This document shows positions 19,169 to 27,348 of a stretch of DNA of 64,000 bases, one piece after another (positions within the stretch are counted from its first letter, which is position 1; the number at the start of each line of letters is the position of its first letter). Location of the stretch: positions 1-64,000 of the forward strand of contig NZ_SRRU01000005.1 of assembly GCF_004784465.1 (NCBI RefSeq), in the 5' to 3' direction. Under the pieces are notes generated by a model that was not told the DNA's origin, made no database searches, and saw only the letters and a program-made list of their open reading frames with translations. Made by a program: the position numbers and the translations under genes. This DNA comes from Streptomyces griseoluteus. GTDB lineage: Bacteria; Actinomycetota; Actinomycetes; Streptomycetales; Streptomycetaceae.

Positions 19169-20466
19169 GTGAGTACCGGGTCTGGGCCCCCTCCGGTCTG
19201 CCCGAGGTGGCGCCGGGCGCCGACCTGGCCAAGCTGATCGCCGCGGCCGAGCCGGGTCTTGCCGACGGGGACGTGCTGCTCGTCACCTCCAAGATCGTCT
19301 CCAAGGCCGAGGGACGCATCGTGCGGGCCGCCGACCGGGAGGCCGCGATCGACGCCGAGACCGTGCGCGTGGTCGCCCGGCGCGGGCCCCTGCGCATCGT
19401 GGAGAACCGGCAGGGCCTGGTCATGGCCGCCGCCGGGGTCGACGCGTCCAACACCGCCGAGGGCACCGTGCTGCTGCTGCCCGACGACCCGGACGCCTCC
19501 GCGCGGGCGATCCGCGAGGGCCTGCGGGAGGTGCTGGGCGTCACCGTGGGCGTGATCGTCACCGACACCTTCGGCCGCCCCTGGCGCGCCGGGCTCACCG
19601 ACGTGGCGATCGGCGCGGCCGGGGTGCGGGTCCTGGACGACCTGCGTGGTGGCACCGACGCGCACGGCAACCCGCTCTCCGCGACCGTCGTCGCCACCGC
19701 CGACGAACTCGCCTCGGCCGGCGACCTGGTCAAGGGCAAGGCGTCGGGCCTGCCGGTGGCGGTCGTCCGCGGCCTGCCCCACGTGGTCACCGGCGCTACC
19801 GAGCAGGGCGAGGGCGCGCGGGCGATGGTGCGCTCCGCACGGGACGACATGTTCCGGCTCGGCACCTCCGAGGCGGTACGGGAGGCGCTGAGCCTGCGCC
19901 GTACCGTACGGGCCTTCACCGACGAGCCGGTCGACCCCGGCTCGGTGCGCCGGGCGGTGGCCGCCGCCGTGACCGCGCCCGCCCCGCACCACACCACCCC
20001 GTGGCGGTTCGTGCTGCTGGAGTCGGCCGAGTCCCGGCTCGCACTGCTGGACGCGATGCGGGACGCCTGGATCGCCGACCTGCGCCGGGACGGCAAGAGC
20101 GAGGAGTCCATCGCCAAGCGGGTCCGGCGCGGGGACGTACTGCGCAACGCGCCGTACCTGGCCGTGCCCTGCCTCGTGATGGACGGCTCGCACACCTACG
20201 GCGACGCGCGGCGGGACGCGGCCGAGCGGGAGATGTTCGTGGTCGCCACGGGCGCGGGCGTGCAGAACTTCCTGGTCGCGCTGGCCGGGGAGCGGCTCGG
20301 CTCGGCCTGGGTGTCGTCCACGATGTTCTGCCGTGACGTGGTCCGCGAGGTGCTGGATCTGCCCGCCGGCTGGGACCCGATGGGCGCGGTGGCGATCGGT
20401 CACCCGGCCCAGGAGCCCCCGGCCCGGCCGGCGCGGGAGGCGGGGGCCTTCATCGAGGTGCGCTGA
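19165..20466 (+). CDS. fbiB: bifunctional F420-0:L-glutamate ligase / nitroreductase-fold protein
   Basis: A 433-residue FbiB. The N-terminal half (1-245) is the CofE-type GTP-dependent gamma-glutamyl ligase that builds the polyglutamate tail, with [12 protein letters not shown] near the start and [12 protein letters not shown] near 135. The C-terminal half (250-430) is an FMN-binding nitroreductase fold that in mycobacterial FbiB reduces dehydro-F420-0 and extends the tail. Both halves are intact. The GTG start overlaps the fbiA stop. It completes F420 from F420-0 together with fbiA. Confidence 0.95.
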   Translation: MSEYRVWAPSGLPEVAPGADLAKLIAAAEPGLADGDVLLVTSKIVSKAEGRIVRAADREAAIDAETVRVVARRGPLRIVENRQGLVMAAAGVDASNTAEGTVLLLPDDPDASARAIREGLREVLGVTVGVIVTDTFGRPWRAGLTDVAIGAAGVRVLDDLRGGTDAHGNPLSATVVATADELASAGDLVKGKASGLPVAVVRGLPHVVTGATEQGEGARAMVRSARDDMFRLGTSEAVREALSLRRTVRAFTDEPVDPGSVRRAVAAAVTAPAPHHTTPWRFVLLESAESRLALLDAMRDAWIADLRRDGKSEESIAKRVRRGDVLRNAPYLAVPCLVMDGSHTYGDARRDAAEREMFVVATGAGVQNFLVALAGERLGSAWVSSTMFCRDVVREVLDLPAGWDPMGAVAIGHPAQEPPARPAREAGAFIEVR

Positions 20467-20539
20467 GGCGGGTTCCGCCCAGGAGGCCCTAGTCTCATAG
20501 GGCACCCCCGCCCCATCCGCACCCCTAGGACCTCTCCCC

Positions 20540-21550
20540 GTGGCAGGACGTTTCGCCCCCCGGCCCCCGTCGCACGCGACCGTGCGCGACGCGGTTCCGG
20601 CACCCGTGGTGCCCCGGCAGGCGGCCGGCCCCCGGACGCGGACGTGGGTGCCCCAGGGGCCGTACGACCTCGGTCTGGTGCTCGGGCCGCTGCGGCGCGG
20701 GGGCGGTGACCCGACGTTCCGCGCGACGCGCGACGGCTCGGTGTGGCGGGCCACCCGTACCCCCGCCGGGCCCGGAACGCTGCGCGTGTCCGCGTGCGGC
20801 GGCGAGGTGCGCGGCGAGGCGTGGGGACCCGGCGCCGACTGGTTGCTCGACCGGCTGCCCGAGCTGCTGGGCGCCGCCGACGACCCCGACGTCTTCGAGC
20901 CCCGGCACCGGCTGGTCGCCCTGGCCCGGCACCGGCGCCCCGGACTGCGGCTGACCCGGACCGGGCTGGTGCTGGAGTCGCTGATCCCCTCGGTGCTGGA
21001 GCAGAAGGTCACCGCCGACGAGGCGTACCGGGCCTGGCGGCGGCTGGTGAGCTGGTTCGGGGAGCCCGCGCCCGGCCCCGCCGGTAGGGGCGAGCGGCCG
21101 ATGTGGGTGATGCCCGCGCCCCGGACCTGGGCGCTGATCCCCTCGTGGGAGTGGCACCGGGCGGGCGTGGACGACAAGCGGGCCTCCACCATCCTGCGGG
21201 CCGTCCGGGTGGCCGCGCGGCTGGAGCAGGCGGTGGGGATGGCTCCGGCCGAGGCGCGGACCCGGCTGGAGGTCGTCCCCGGCATCGGCCCATGGACCTC
21301 GGCCGAGGTGGTGCAGCGCAGCCATGGCGCGCCGGACGCGGTGACCACGGGCGACCTGCACCTGCCCCGCATCGTCGGCTGGGCGCTGGCCGGGAACCGG
21401 GACGCGGACGACGCCGAGATGCTGCGCCTGCTGGAGCCGTACGCCCCCGACGGCCAGCGTCACCGGGCCGCCCGCTACGTTCTGCTCAGCGGCAGCACCC
21501 CGCCGCGCCGGCACCCGAAGATGCGGAAGACCGACATCGGCAAGTGGTGA
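20540..21550 (+). CDS. HhH-GPD DNA glycosylase
   Basis: A 336-residue DNA repair enzyme of the AlkA-like (DNA-3-methyladenine glycosylase II) group. An N-terminal beta domain (40-120) precedes the helical domain. The helix-hairpin-helix is VPGIGPWT (246-253) and the catalytic aspartate is Asp272 in TTGDLHLPR. No four-cysteine iron-sulfur loop is present, which argues against an EndoIII or MutY assignment. The GTG start has AGGA upstream. It is convergent with the pyrophosphorylase gene, leaving a seven-base gap. Confidence 0.88.
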   Translation: MAGRFAPRPPSHATVRDAVPAPVVPRQAAGPRTRTWVPQGPYDLGLVLGPLRRGGGDPTFRATRDGSVWRATRTPAGPGTLRVSACGGEVRGEAWGPGADWLLDRLPELLGAADDPDVFEPRHRLVALARHRRPGLRLTRTGLVLESLIPSVLEQKVTADEAYRAWRRLVSWFGEPAPGPAGRGERPMWVMPAPRTWALIPSWEWHRAGVDDKRASTILRAVRVAARLEQAVGMAPAEARTRLEVVPGIGPWTSAEVVQRSHGAPDAVTTGDLHLPRIVGWALAGNRDADDAEMLRLLEPYAPDGQRHRAARYVLLSGSTPPRRHPKMRKTDIGKW

Positions 21551-21557
21551 ACCGGGG

Positions 21558-22640
21558 TCACTGGTCCGAGGAGAACCTGACCGCCCCGGCCGGGATGCGT
21601 GCGTCGCACCACACCCGGACGCCGTCCCGCAGTTCGTTGTCGGCTCCGACCACGGCGCCGTCCCCGACCACCGCACCCGTGAGGACCGACCGTTCGCCCA
21701 CGCGGGCCCGGCTGCCGATGAGGGAGTCGGTGACGACCGCGTCGGGCTCGATGACCGCGCCCGGCAGGATCGTGGAACCGCACACCCGCGCCCCCTCGGC
21801 GACGAACGCGCCCTCGCCCACCACCGTGCCCCCGGTCAGCTTGGCGTCCGGCGCGACCCTGGCCGTCGGCAGGATCAGCCGGTCCCCGCGCCGGCCGGGC
21901 ACGGCGGGTGAGGGGGCGCGGCCCATGACGAGGTCGGCGGAGCCCCGGACGAAGGCGGCCGGGGTGCCGAGGTCCAGCCAGTAGGTGGAGTCGACCATGC
22001 CCTGGAGGTGGGCCCCGGCGGCCAGCAGGTCGGGGAAGGTCTCACGCTCCACGGACACCGGGCGCCCGGCGGGGATGGTGTCGATGACGGAACGGCGGAA
22101 GACGTAGGCGCCCGCGTTGATCTGGTCGGTGACGATCTCCTCCGGCGTCTGCGGCTTCTCCAGGAAGGCCAGCACGCGGCCGGTGTCGTCGGTGGGGACC
22201 AGTCCGTAGGCGCGGGGGTCGGTGACCTTGGTCAGGTGCAGGGAGACGTCGGCGCCGGTGGACTCGTGGGTGTCGACCAGGGCCCGGATGTCGAGGCCGG
22301 TGAGGATGTCGCCGTTGAAGATCAGGACGGGCTCGTCCGGGCCGGAGCGCAGCCGTTCGGCGACGTTGCGGATGGCGCCGCCGGTGCCGAGCGGCTCCTT
22401 CTCGGTGACGTACTCCAGGTGGAGGCCGAGGGCGGAGCCGTCGCCGAAGTGGGGTTCGAAGACCTCGGCGAGGTAGCTGGTGGCGAGGACGATGTGGTCC
22501 ACGCCCGCGGCTCTCGCTCTCGCCAGCTGGTGCGTGAGGAACGGCACCCCGGCCGCCGGGACCATGGGCTTGGGCGTGTGCACCGTGAGCGGCCGCAGCC
22601 GCGTGCCCTTGCCGCCGACCAGGAGGATCGCTTCTGTCAC
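21558..22640 (-). CDS. nucleotide-sugar pyrophosphorylase (mannose-1-phosphate guanylyltransferase type)
   Basis: A 360-residue nucleotidyltransferase. The N-terminal GxGTRLRPLT signature and TPKPMVP (Lys) mark the sugar-nucleotidyltransferase fold, and NGDIL near residue 108 gives the metal aspartate. The C-terminal 110 residues are a left-handed beta-helix with hexapeptide repeats (GTVVGEGAFV, GARVCGSTI, and so on). Given manA and manB nearby and the equivalent mycobacterial position (manC/rmlA2-like next to fbiB), GDP-mannose formation is likely. UDP-glucose or dTDP-glucose synthesis cannot be excluded from sequence alone. Confidence 0.85.
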   Translation of the reverse strand: MTEAILLVGGKGTRLRPLTVHTPKPMVPAAGVPFLTHQLARARAAGVDHIVLATSYLAEVFEPHFGDGSALGLHLEYVTEKEPLGTGGAIRNVAERLRSGPDEPVLIFNGDILTGLDIRALVDTHESTGADVSLHLTKVTDPRAYGLVPTDDTGRVLAFLEKPQTPEEIVTDQINAGAYVFRRSVIDTIPAGRPVSVERETFPDLLAAGAHLQGMVDSTYWLDLGTPAAFVRGSADLVMGRAPSPAVPGRRGDRLILPTARVAPDAKLTGGTVVGEGAFVAEGARVCGSTILPGAVIEPDAVVTDSLIGSRARVGERSVLTGAVVGDGAVVGADNELRDGVRVWCDARIPAGAVRFSSDQ

Positions 22641-22810
22641 CTGTCGTCTCCGCTTCCTGCCGGGACCGGCGGAACGTCTCGTTTTCGGCCGGCCAGTGTA
22701 GGCAGACGGTGCGGTGCCGGCCCTCGCCGGCCGCGCGGTGTCGGGAGGATCGGCGGGCGCCGTCCCCCGGCCGTACGCGTCCGCACATGCGAGTGGCAGC
22801 CGGACACCGG

Positions 22811-22877
22811 GCGCGGGCAGCGGTGCTGAGCGGCCGTCGGGCGCGGGCAGCGGTCCTGAGCGGCCGTCGGGCGCGGC
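22811..22877. repeat. 30-bp tandem repeat, two copies plus a fragment
   Basis: A 30-base unit starting GCGCGGGCAGCGGT at 22811 recurs at 22841 with one difference and begins a third time at 22871. It lies in the promoter region of the TIGR03089 gene, whose ATG follows at 22901. Confidence 0.8.
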
Positions 22878-22900
22878 GCCGCCCGCGTACCCTTGCGCGG

Positions 22901-23656
22901 ATGAACGCCACCGATCGCACCCCAGCCGGCCTGCTGCGTTCCGCGCTCGCCGCGGACGCCGGACGCCCCCTGGTGACCTTCTACGACGACGCCACGGGCG
23001 AACGCGTCGAGCTGTCCGTCGCCACCTTCGCCAACTGGGTGGCCAAGACCGCCAATCTGCTCCAGGGCGAGCTCTCCGTGGCCCCCGGCGACCGGGTGGC
23101 GCTGCTGCTGCCCGCGCACTGGCAGACGGCCGTGTGGCTGCTGGCGTGCTCGTCGGTGGGCGCGGTGGCCGACGTCTCCGGGGACCCGGCCGCGGCCGAC
23201 GTGGTGGTGAGCGGGCCGGACACCCTTGAGGAGGCGCGGGCCTGCCGGGGCGAGCGGGTCGCGCTGGCGCTGCGTCCGCTGGGCGGGCGGTTCCCGCAGG
23301 TGCCGGAGGGCTTCATGGACTACGCCGCCGAAGTGCCGGGGCAGGGCGACCGGTTCGCCCCCTTCGCGCCGGTGGACCCGGAGGAGCCCGCGCTGATCGT
23401 GGCCGGAGCCGAGTTCAGCGCGGCCGAGGTGGTGGAGCGGGCACTCGCCGACGCACCCGGCCTCGACCTGACCGGGCCGGGCTCCCGGCTGCTGTCGGGG
23501 CTGCCGTACGACACCTGGGCCGGGCTGAGCGCGGGGCTGTACGCGCCGCTGGCCGCCGGGGGCTCGGTGGTGCTGTGCCGCAACCTCGACAAGCTGCCCG
23601 CCGACGCGCTGGCGCAACGCATCGACACCGAGCGGGTGACGGCCTCCCGGCACTAG
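22901..23656 (+). CDS. TIGR03089 family protein
   Basis: A 251-residue actinobacterial protein that resembles the N-terminal part of AMP-dependent acyl-CoA synthetases but lacks the ATP-binding P-loop and the C-terminal lid, so it is probably not an active adenylating enzyme. The stretch GDRVALLLPAHWQTAVWLLACSS is the acyl-synthetase-like part. Function is unknown; the family is conserved beside LCP genes. The start MNATDRTPAGLL follows two 30-base tandem repeats. The stop TAG (23654-23656) sits exactly on the left end of a MITE-like element, which may have replaced the original C-terminus. Confidence 0.75.
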   Translation: MNATDRTPAGLLRSALAADAGRPLVTFYDDATGERVELSVATFANWVAKTANLLQGELSVAPGDRVALLLPAHWQTAVWLLACSSVGAVADVSGDPAAADVVVSGPDTLEEARACRGERVALALRPLGGRFPQVPEGFMDYAAEVPGQGDRFAPFAPVDPEEPALIVAGAEFSAAEVVERALADAPGLDLTGPGSRLLSGLPYDTWAGLSAGLYAPLAAGGSVVLCRNLDKLPADALAQRIDTERVTASRH

Positions 23657-23852
23657 GGGGTGTCTTGTCGGTCGGGCCGGGTCCACGGAGCGGCGTCTGG
23701 CGCCGTGGACCGCAAGGCGGAGGAGGGAGTCGATGCGGAGCGGTGGGGCCCCCTGCTCGAGCGAAGCCGAGAGCTCGGGGGAGAGTGACGACAACGCGGC
23801 GAGGTGCGGTGCCATCATGCCGCGAGCCCGGCGTGATCGACGGGACACCCCC
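23656..23852. mobile_element. MITE-like element, 197 bp
   Basis: Terminal inverted repeats are GGGGGTGTCTTGTCGGTC (23656-23673) and its complement (23835-23852), 18 bases with three mismatches. No transposase is encoded. The left flank is CTA and the right flank TGA, so a CTAG-type target is possible but not clean. The interior is GC-rich, and its wording is familiar to me from other Streptomyces intergenic regions. Confidence 0.65.
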
Positions 23853-23855
23853 TGA

Positions 23856-24092
23856 GGGATGCCTCGTTCGGCCCAGTAAAGGGCGGCCCGGAGCCGTCCG
23901 CGCGGCCATGGTCGTAGGAGCAGGACGTGACGCCGGACGACCGCGAGGAGGGGTGCCGCCGTGCCCGAGAGCGGGGATGCCTCGTTCGGCCCAGTAAAGG
24001 GCGGCCCGGAACCGTCCGCGCGGCCATGGTCGTAGGAGCAGGACATGACGCCCGGACGACCGCGAGGAGGGGTGCCGCCGTGCCCGAGAGCG
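23856..24092. repeat. 118/119-bp tandem duplication over an LCP gene start
   Basis: 23856-23973 and 23974-24092 are nearly identical and directly adjacent, differing by a few substitutions and one inserted C. Both copies carry a GAGGAGGGG ribosome-binding site and the codons GTG CCC GAG AGC. Only the second continues into the LCP gene; in the first the frame stops after about 20 codons. Confidence 0.85.
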
Positions 24093-25252
24093 CGGACGAT
24101 CCGGCCGTGCCCGGCGCCTCGGCCACCGGGGACGGGCTCGCGCGGCGGCGCCGGCGGCGGTGGCTGAGGGGCGGCGCGCTCGGCACGGCCGTACTGCTCC
24201 TGGCGGCGGGCGGGGCCGGCTGGGCGCTGTACGCCCGGCTCAGCGACAACATCACCCCCGACGAGGCGGCCGCGCGCGAGCTGGCCCGCTATGACAAGGA
24301 GCGGCCCACCGCGCTGGTGTCGGGCGCGCAGAACATCCTGCTGATCGGCACCGACAGCCGCGCCGGGGACGGCAACGGGCAGTACGGGCGGGACTCGGGC
24401 GCGGAGCGCTCGGACACCACGATCCTGCTCCACCTGGCGGCCGACCGGCGCAGCGCCACCGCCGTCTCGCTCCCCCGCGATCTGATGGTGCGCGTCCCGG
24501 CCTGCCCGCGCGCCGGCGGCGGGCGGACCGAACCGTCGTTCGCCATGTTCAACACCGCCTTCGAGGTCGGCGGTTCGGCCTGCACCATCCGTACCGTCGA
24601 GGAGCTGACCGGCATCCGGGTCGACCACCACATGGTCGTCGACTTCAGCGGTTTCAAGCAGATGGTGGACGCCGTCGACGGGGTGCCGGTGTGCCTGCGC
24701 AAGCCCGTCGACGACAAGGCGGCCAGGCTGAAGCTGCCCGCAGGACGGGTCACCCTCGACGGCGAGCAGGCGCTCGGCTACGTACGGGCCCGCAAGACGC
24801 TCGGGGACGGCAGCGACACCGAGCGGATGGGCCGCCAGCAGCGGTTTCTCGGCGCGCTGGTGGAGAAGGTCCGTGGTGACGGCGTCCTGCTGAACCCGGT
24901 GAAGCTGTATCCGCTGCTGGACGCGGCGACCTCGGCGCTCACCACCGATCCCGAACTGGCCAGTCTGCGCGGCTTGTACCGGTTGGTCCGGGGAGTGCGC
25001 GACATCCCCACCGCACATGTGCGGTTTCTTACCGCTCCGCGCGAGGCATATGTATACGACTCCGACCGTGACCAACTGGTGCAGCCCGAGGCCGGGGAAC
25101 TGTTCGCCCGGCTGCGCGCGGACCGGCCCGTCGCGGTGGCGGACATTCCACCGGATACCGGTGGTAAATCCCCCGGCGACAACGCGGGAAACTCCCCTTC
25201 CGCCACCCCGACCTACCGGGGCAGCACGGCCGCCGCCCACACGTGTGAGTAA
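24080..25252 (+). CDS. LCP family (LytR-CpsA-Psr) protein 1
   Basis: A 390-residue membrane-anchored phosphotransferase that in this family moves lipid-linked glycopolymers onto peptidoglycan. A basic N-terminus (21-30), a single membrane helix (31-51) and the LCP domain (about 84-300) are visible: NILLIGTDSRAG (85-96), SDTTILLHL (111-119), VSLPRD (129-134), then the Arg-rich GYVRARKTLGDGSDTERMGRQQ. There is no LytR_C domain. The GTG at 24080 follows GAGGAGGGG within the second copy of a tandem duplication; the upstream in-frame extension is an artefact of that duplication. First of five LCP paralogues in 10 kb. Confidence 0.9.
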   Translation: MPESADDPAVPGASATGDGLARRRRRRWLRGGALGTAVLLLAAGGAGWALYARLSDNITPDEAAARELARYDKERPTALVSGAQNILLIGTDSRAGDGNGQYGRDSGAERSDTTILLHLAADRRSATAVSLPRDLMVRVPACPRAGGGRTEPSFAMFNTAFEVGGSACTIRTVEELTGIRVDHHMVVDFSGFKQMVDAVDGVPVCLRKPVDDKAARLKLPAGRVTLDGEQALGYVRARKTLGDGSDTERMGRQQRFLGALVEKVRGDGVLLNPVKLYPLLDAATSALTTDPELASLRGLYRLVRGVRDIPTAHVRFLTAPREAYVYDSDRDQLVQPEAGELFARLRADRPVAVADIPPDTGGKSPGDNAGNSPSATPTYRGSTAAAHTCE

Positions 25253-25270
25253 TCCCCACACCAAATCGGC

Positions 25271-25316
25271 GAACTTTTGTTCAGAGGAATGAGCGGGATT
25301 GCCCAGTTCTAAGAAC
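25271..25316. promoter_or_regulatory. SOS-box-like and palindromic sites upstream of LCP 2
   Basis: CGAACTTTTGTTC (from 25270) matches the actinobacterial LexA box CGAAC-N4-GTTCG except for the last base. A second perfect palindrome, GTTCTAAGAAC, is at 25306-25316. Both lie 170-215 bases before the LCP 2 start. Neither regulator is shown by the sequence. Confidence 0.35.
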
Positions 25317-25486
25317 GTGGAATTCGTCACCGGCGTGGCCCGACCCTGAACAGGGCGGATAGTGTGAGCGATCCGGTGCACCCCGGCCCGTGAGGTCCGT
25401 CCTCCGACCGCGCACCGTTTCACCGAGACCCGAGCGCCTACAAGGGGGAAGGCGCCGCGTGGCCCCGACGGAGGATTCGGACAACC

Positions 25487-27235
25487 GTGGACGCGCAAAG
25501 CCGTGGGCGGGCGGAGAACATCGACCCCGCAGACCAGTGGGTACTCAATCCGAACACCGGCGAATACGAACTGCGACTGGGCAATTCCGCACCGCAGTCA
25601 CCGGTTCCGGGACCGCGGGCCTCCCGGCGCGGCCGTCCCGCTGATCCCGGGGCCGAGCGCGGCCGGGGCGGTGCGGCGGTGCGGGAGGCTCCGGAGCGCG
25701 GCGCCGAGGTGCCGCAGCCGCGTCGCCGCAGGGGGGCCGAGCCGGAGCCGCCGCCGGGACGGCGCAGCCGGCGCCCGGTGAAGAAGAAGTCGAAGGCCAA
25801 GAAGATCGTGGCCTGGACCGGCGGGAGTCTGGCGGTGGTGCTGGTCGCCACGGGCTCGGCGGGCTACCTCTACCTCAAGCATCTCGAGGGCAACGTCTCC
25901 GCGACCGACGTCGGCAGCGCGGCGAAGCAGGGCTTCAGCAAGGACGACGCCTTCAACATACTGATCATCGGCACCGACAAGCGCACCGGTGCCGGCAACG
26001 AGGGCTACGGCGACAAGAACAGCGTCGGCCACGCGGACACCAACATCCTGCTGCACGTCGCCAAGGACCGGACCAACGCGACGGCGCTGAGCATCCCCCG
26101 CGACATGATCGTGGACGTGCCGGACTGCGAGACCCTCCAGCCCGACGGCAGCAGGAAGGTCATCCCCGGCTCCAGCGAGGTCCGCTTCAACACCAGCCTC
26201 GGCCAGGAGGGCCGGGACGCGGGCTGCACCATGCGCACGGTGAAGGCGGTCACGGGCATCACGCCGGACCACTTCATGATGGTCGACTTCAACGCGGTCA
26301 AGACGCTGACCTCGGCGGTCGGCGGCGTCAAGGTCTGCCTGAAGCACCCGGTGAACGACAAGGACTCCCACCTGCAGCTGCCCGCCGGCGAGTCCAAGAT
26401 CGAGGGCGAGCAGGCGCTGGCGTTCGTCCGTACCCGGCACGCCTGGGGCAACCAGGGCGACCTGGACCGGATCAAGGTGCAGCAGCAGTTCATGGGGTCG
26501 CTGATGCGGGACATGTCCTCCAGCGACACCCTCACCAACCCGGGCAAGCTGCTGGACCTCGCCGAGGCGGCGACCAACGCGCTCACCGTCGACCAGGGCA
26601 TCAAGTCCGTGAGCACGCTCAAGGACATCGCGCTGGAGATGAAGAAGGTGCCGCCGAAGAACATCACCTTCCTCACGGTGCCGGTGAAGGACAACCCCGC
26701 GGATGGCGTGATCCACAAGACCGTGATCGTCAACCCCGAGCTGGGGCCACCGGTCTTCGACGCCATCAACAACGACGTCTCCTTCACCGACGTCAAGAAG
26801 AAGGAGAAGGCCGCCAAGGACGCCCAGGCCGCCCGGCTGAAGGGCACCAGGTCGGCCCCCTCCGACGTGCGGGTGCGCATCATGAACGGCGGCGCGGCCG
26901 ACGGCGCCGCGCAGGATGTCGTGAACTGGATGCAGACCGAGAAGGGCATCCTCAAGTCGGAGAACGCGGGCAACGCCCCGGCCGAGGTGAGCAGGACGAC
27001 GCTGGAGTACGCGCCCGACCAGGCACCGCAGGCACGCGAACTGGCCGCCCTCATGGGTCTGTCCGGCTCGGCGCTGAAGCCGGGTAAGAGCGTCACCAAC
27101 GCCCAGGGGCTGCCCACGATGTCGCTGACGCTGGGCAAGGACTTCAAGGGCGCGGGCGTCTCGCTCACGGCTCCGGCGAAGGCACCGGATGTGGGTGAGA
27201 AGTCCACCGCGGACAAGGTGGAGTGCGCCTCCTAG
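25487..27235 (+). CDS. LCP family protein 2 with LytR_C domain
   Basis: A 582-residue protein. A 95-residue cytoplasmic N-terminus is basic and disordered, preceded by the short ordered-looking DQWVLNPNTGEYELRL (16-31). The membrane helix is at about 107-126. The LCP domain follows with FNILIIGTDKRTG near 160, HADTNILLHV near 185, LSIPRD near 203 and AFVRTRHAWGNQGDLDRIKVQQ near 310. A C-terminal LytR_C domain (about 460-560) begins DVRVRIMNGG. It is the longest of the five paralogues. The GTG start has GGAGG 12 bases upstream, a wide but usable spacing. A strong hairpin follows the stop. Confidence 0.92.
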   Translation: MDAQSRGRAENIDPADQWVLNPNTGEYELRLGNSAPQSPVPGPRASRRGRPADPGAERGRGGAAVREAPERGAEVPQPRRRRGAEPEPPPGRRSRRPVKKKSKAKKIVAWTGGSLAVVLVATGSAGYLYLKHLEGNVSATDVGSAAKQGFSKDDAFNILIIGTDKRTGAGNEGYGDKNSVGHADTNILLHVAKDRTNATALSIPRDMIVDVPDCETLQPDGSRKVIPGSSEVRFNTSLGQEGRDAGCTMRTVKAVTGITPDHFMMVDFNAVKTLTSAVGGVKVCLKHPVNDKDSHLQLPAGESKIEGEQALAFVRTRHAWGNQGDLDRIKVQQQFMGSLMRDMSSSDTLTNPGKLLDLAEAATNALTVDQGIKSVSTLKDIALEMKKVPPKNITFLTVPVKDNPADGVIHKTVIVNPELGPPVFDAINNDVSFTDVKKKEKAAKDAQAARLKGTRSAPSDVRVRIMNGGAADGAAQDVVNWMQTEKGILKSENAGNAPAEVSRTTLEYAPDQAPQARELAALMGLSGSALKPGKSVTNAQGLPTMSLTLGKDFKGAGVSLTAPAKAPDVGEKSTADKVECAS

Positions 27236-27245
27236 GTAACCCAAT

Positions 27246-27283
27246 GGGCCCGTCGTGCGTCTAACTCGGCGCGGGACGGGCCC
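27246..27283 (+). terminator. terminator after LCP 2
   Basis: A perfect 9-base stem GGGCCCGTC / GACGGGCCC with a 20-base loop and a short GTTT tail lies ten bases past the LCP 2 stop. Confidence 0.6.
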
Positions 27284-27348
27284 GTTTGCTGCGTGTGTGG
27301 TGGAAGGACGGGGAGTTGTCGCAAAGTCGGGTTCGGGGGAGGGGTTCG

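Noticed and set aside
27286..27348. TTG start for LCP 3
   Set aside because: It overlaps the tail of the LCP 2 terminator and has no ribosome-binding site, whereas the GTG at 27349 has a good one.
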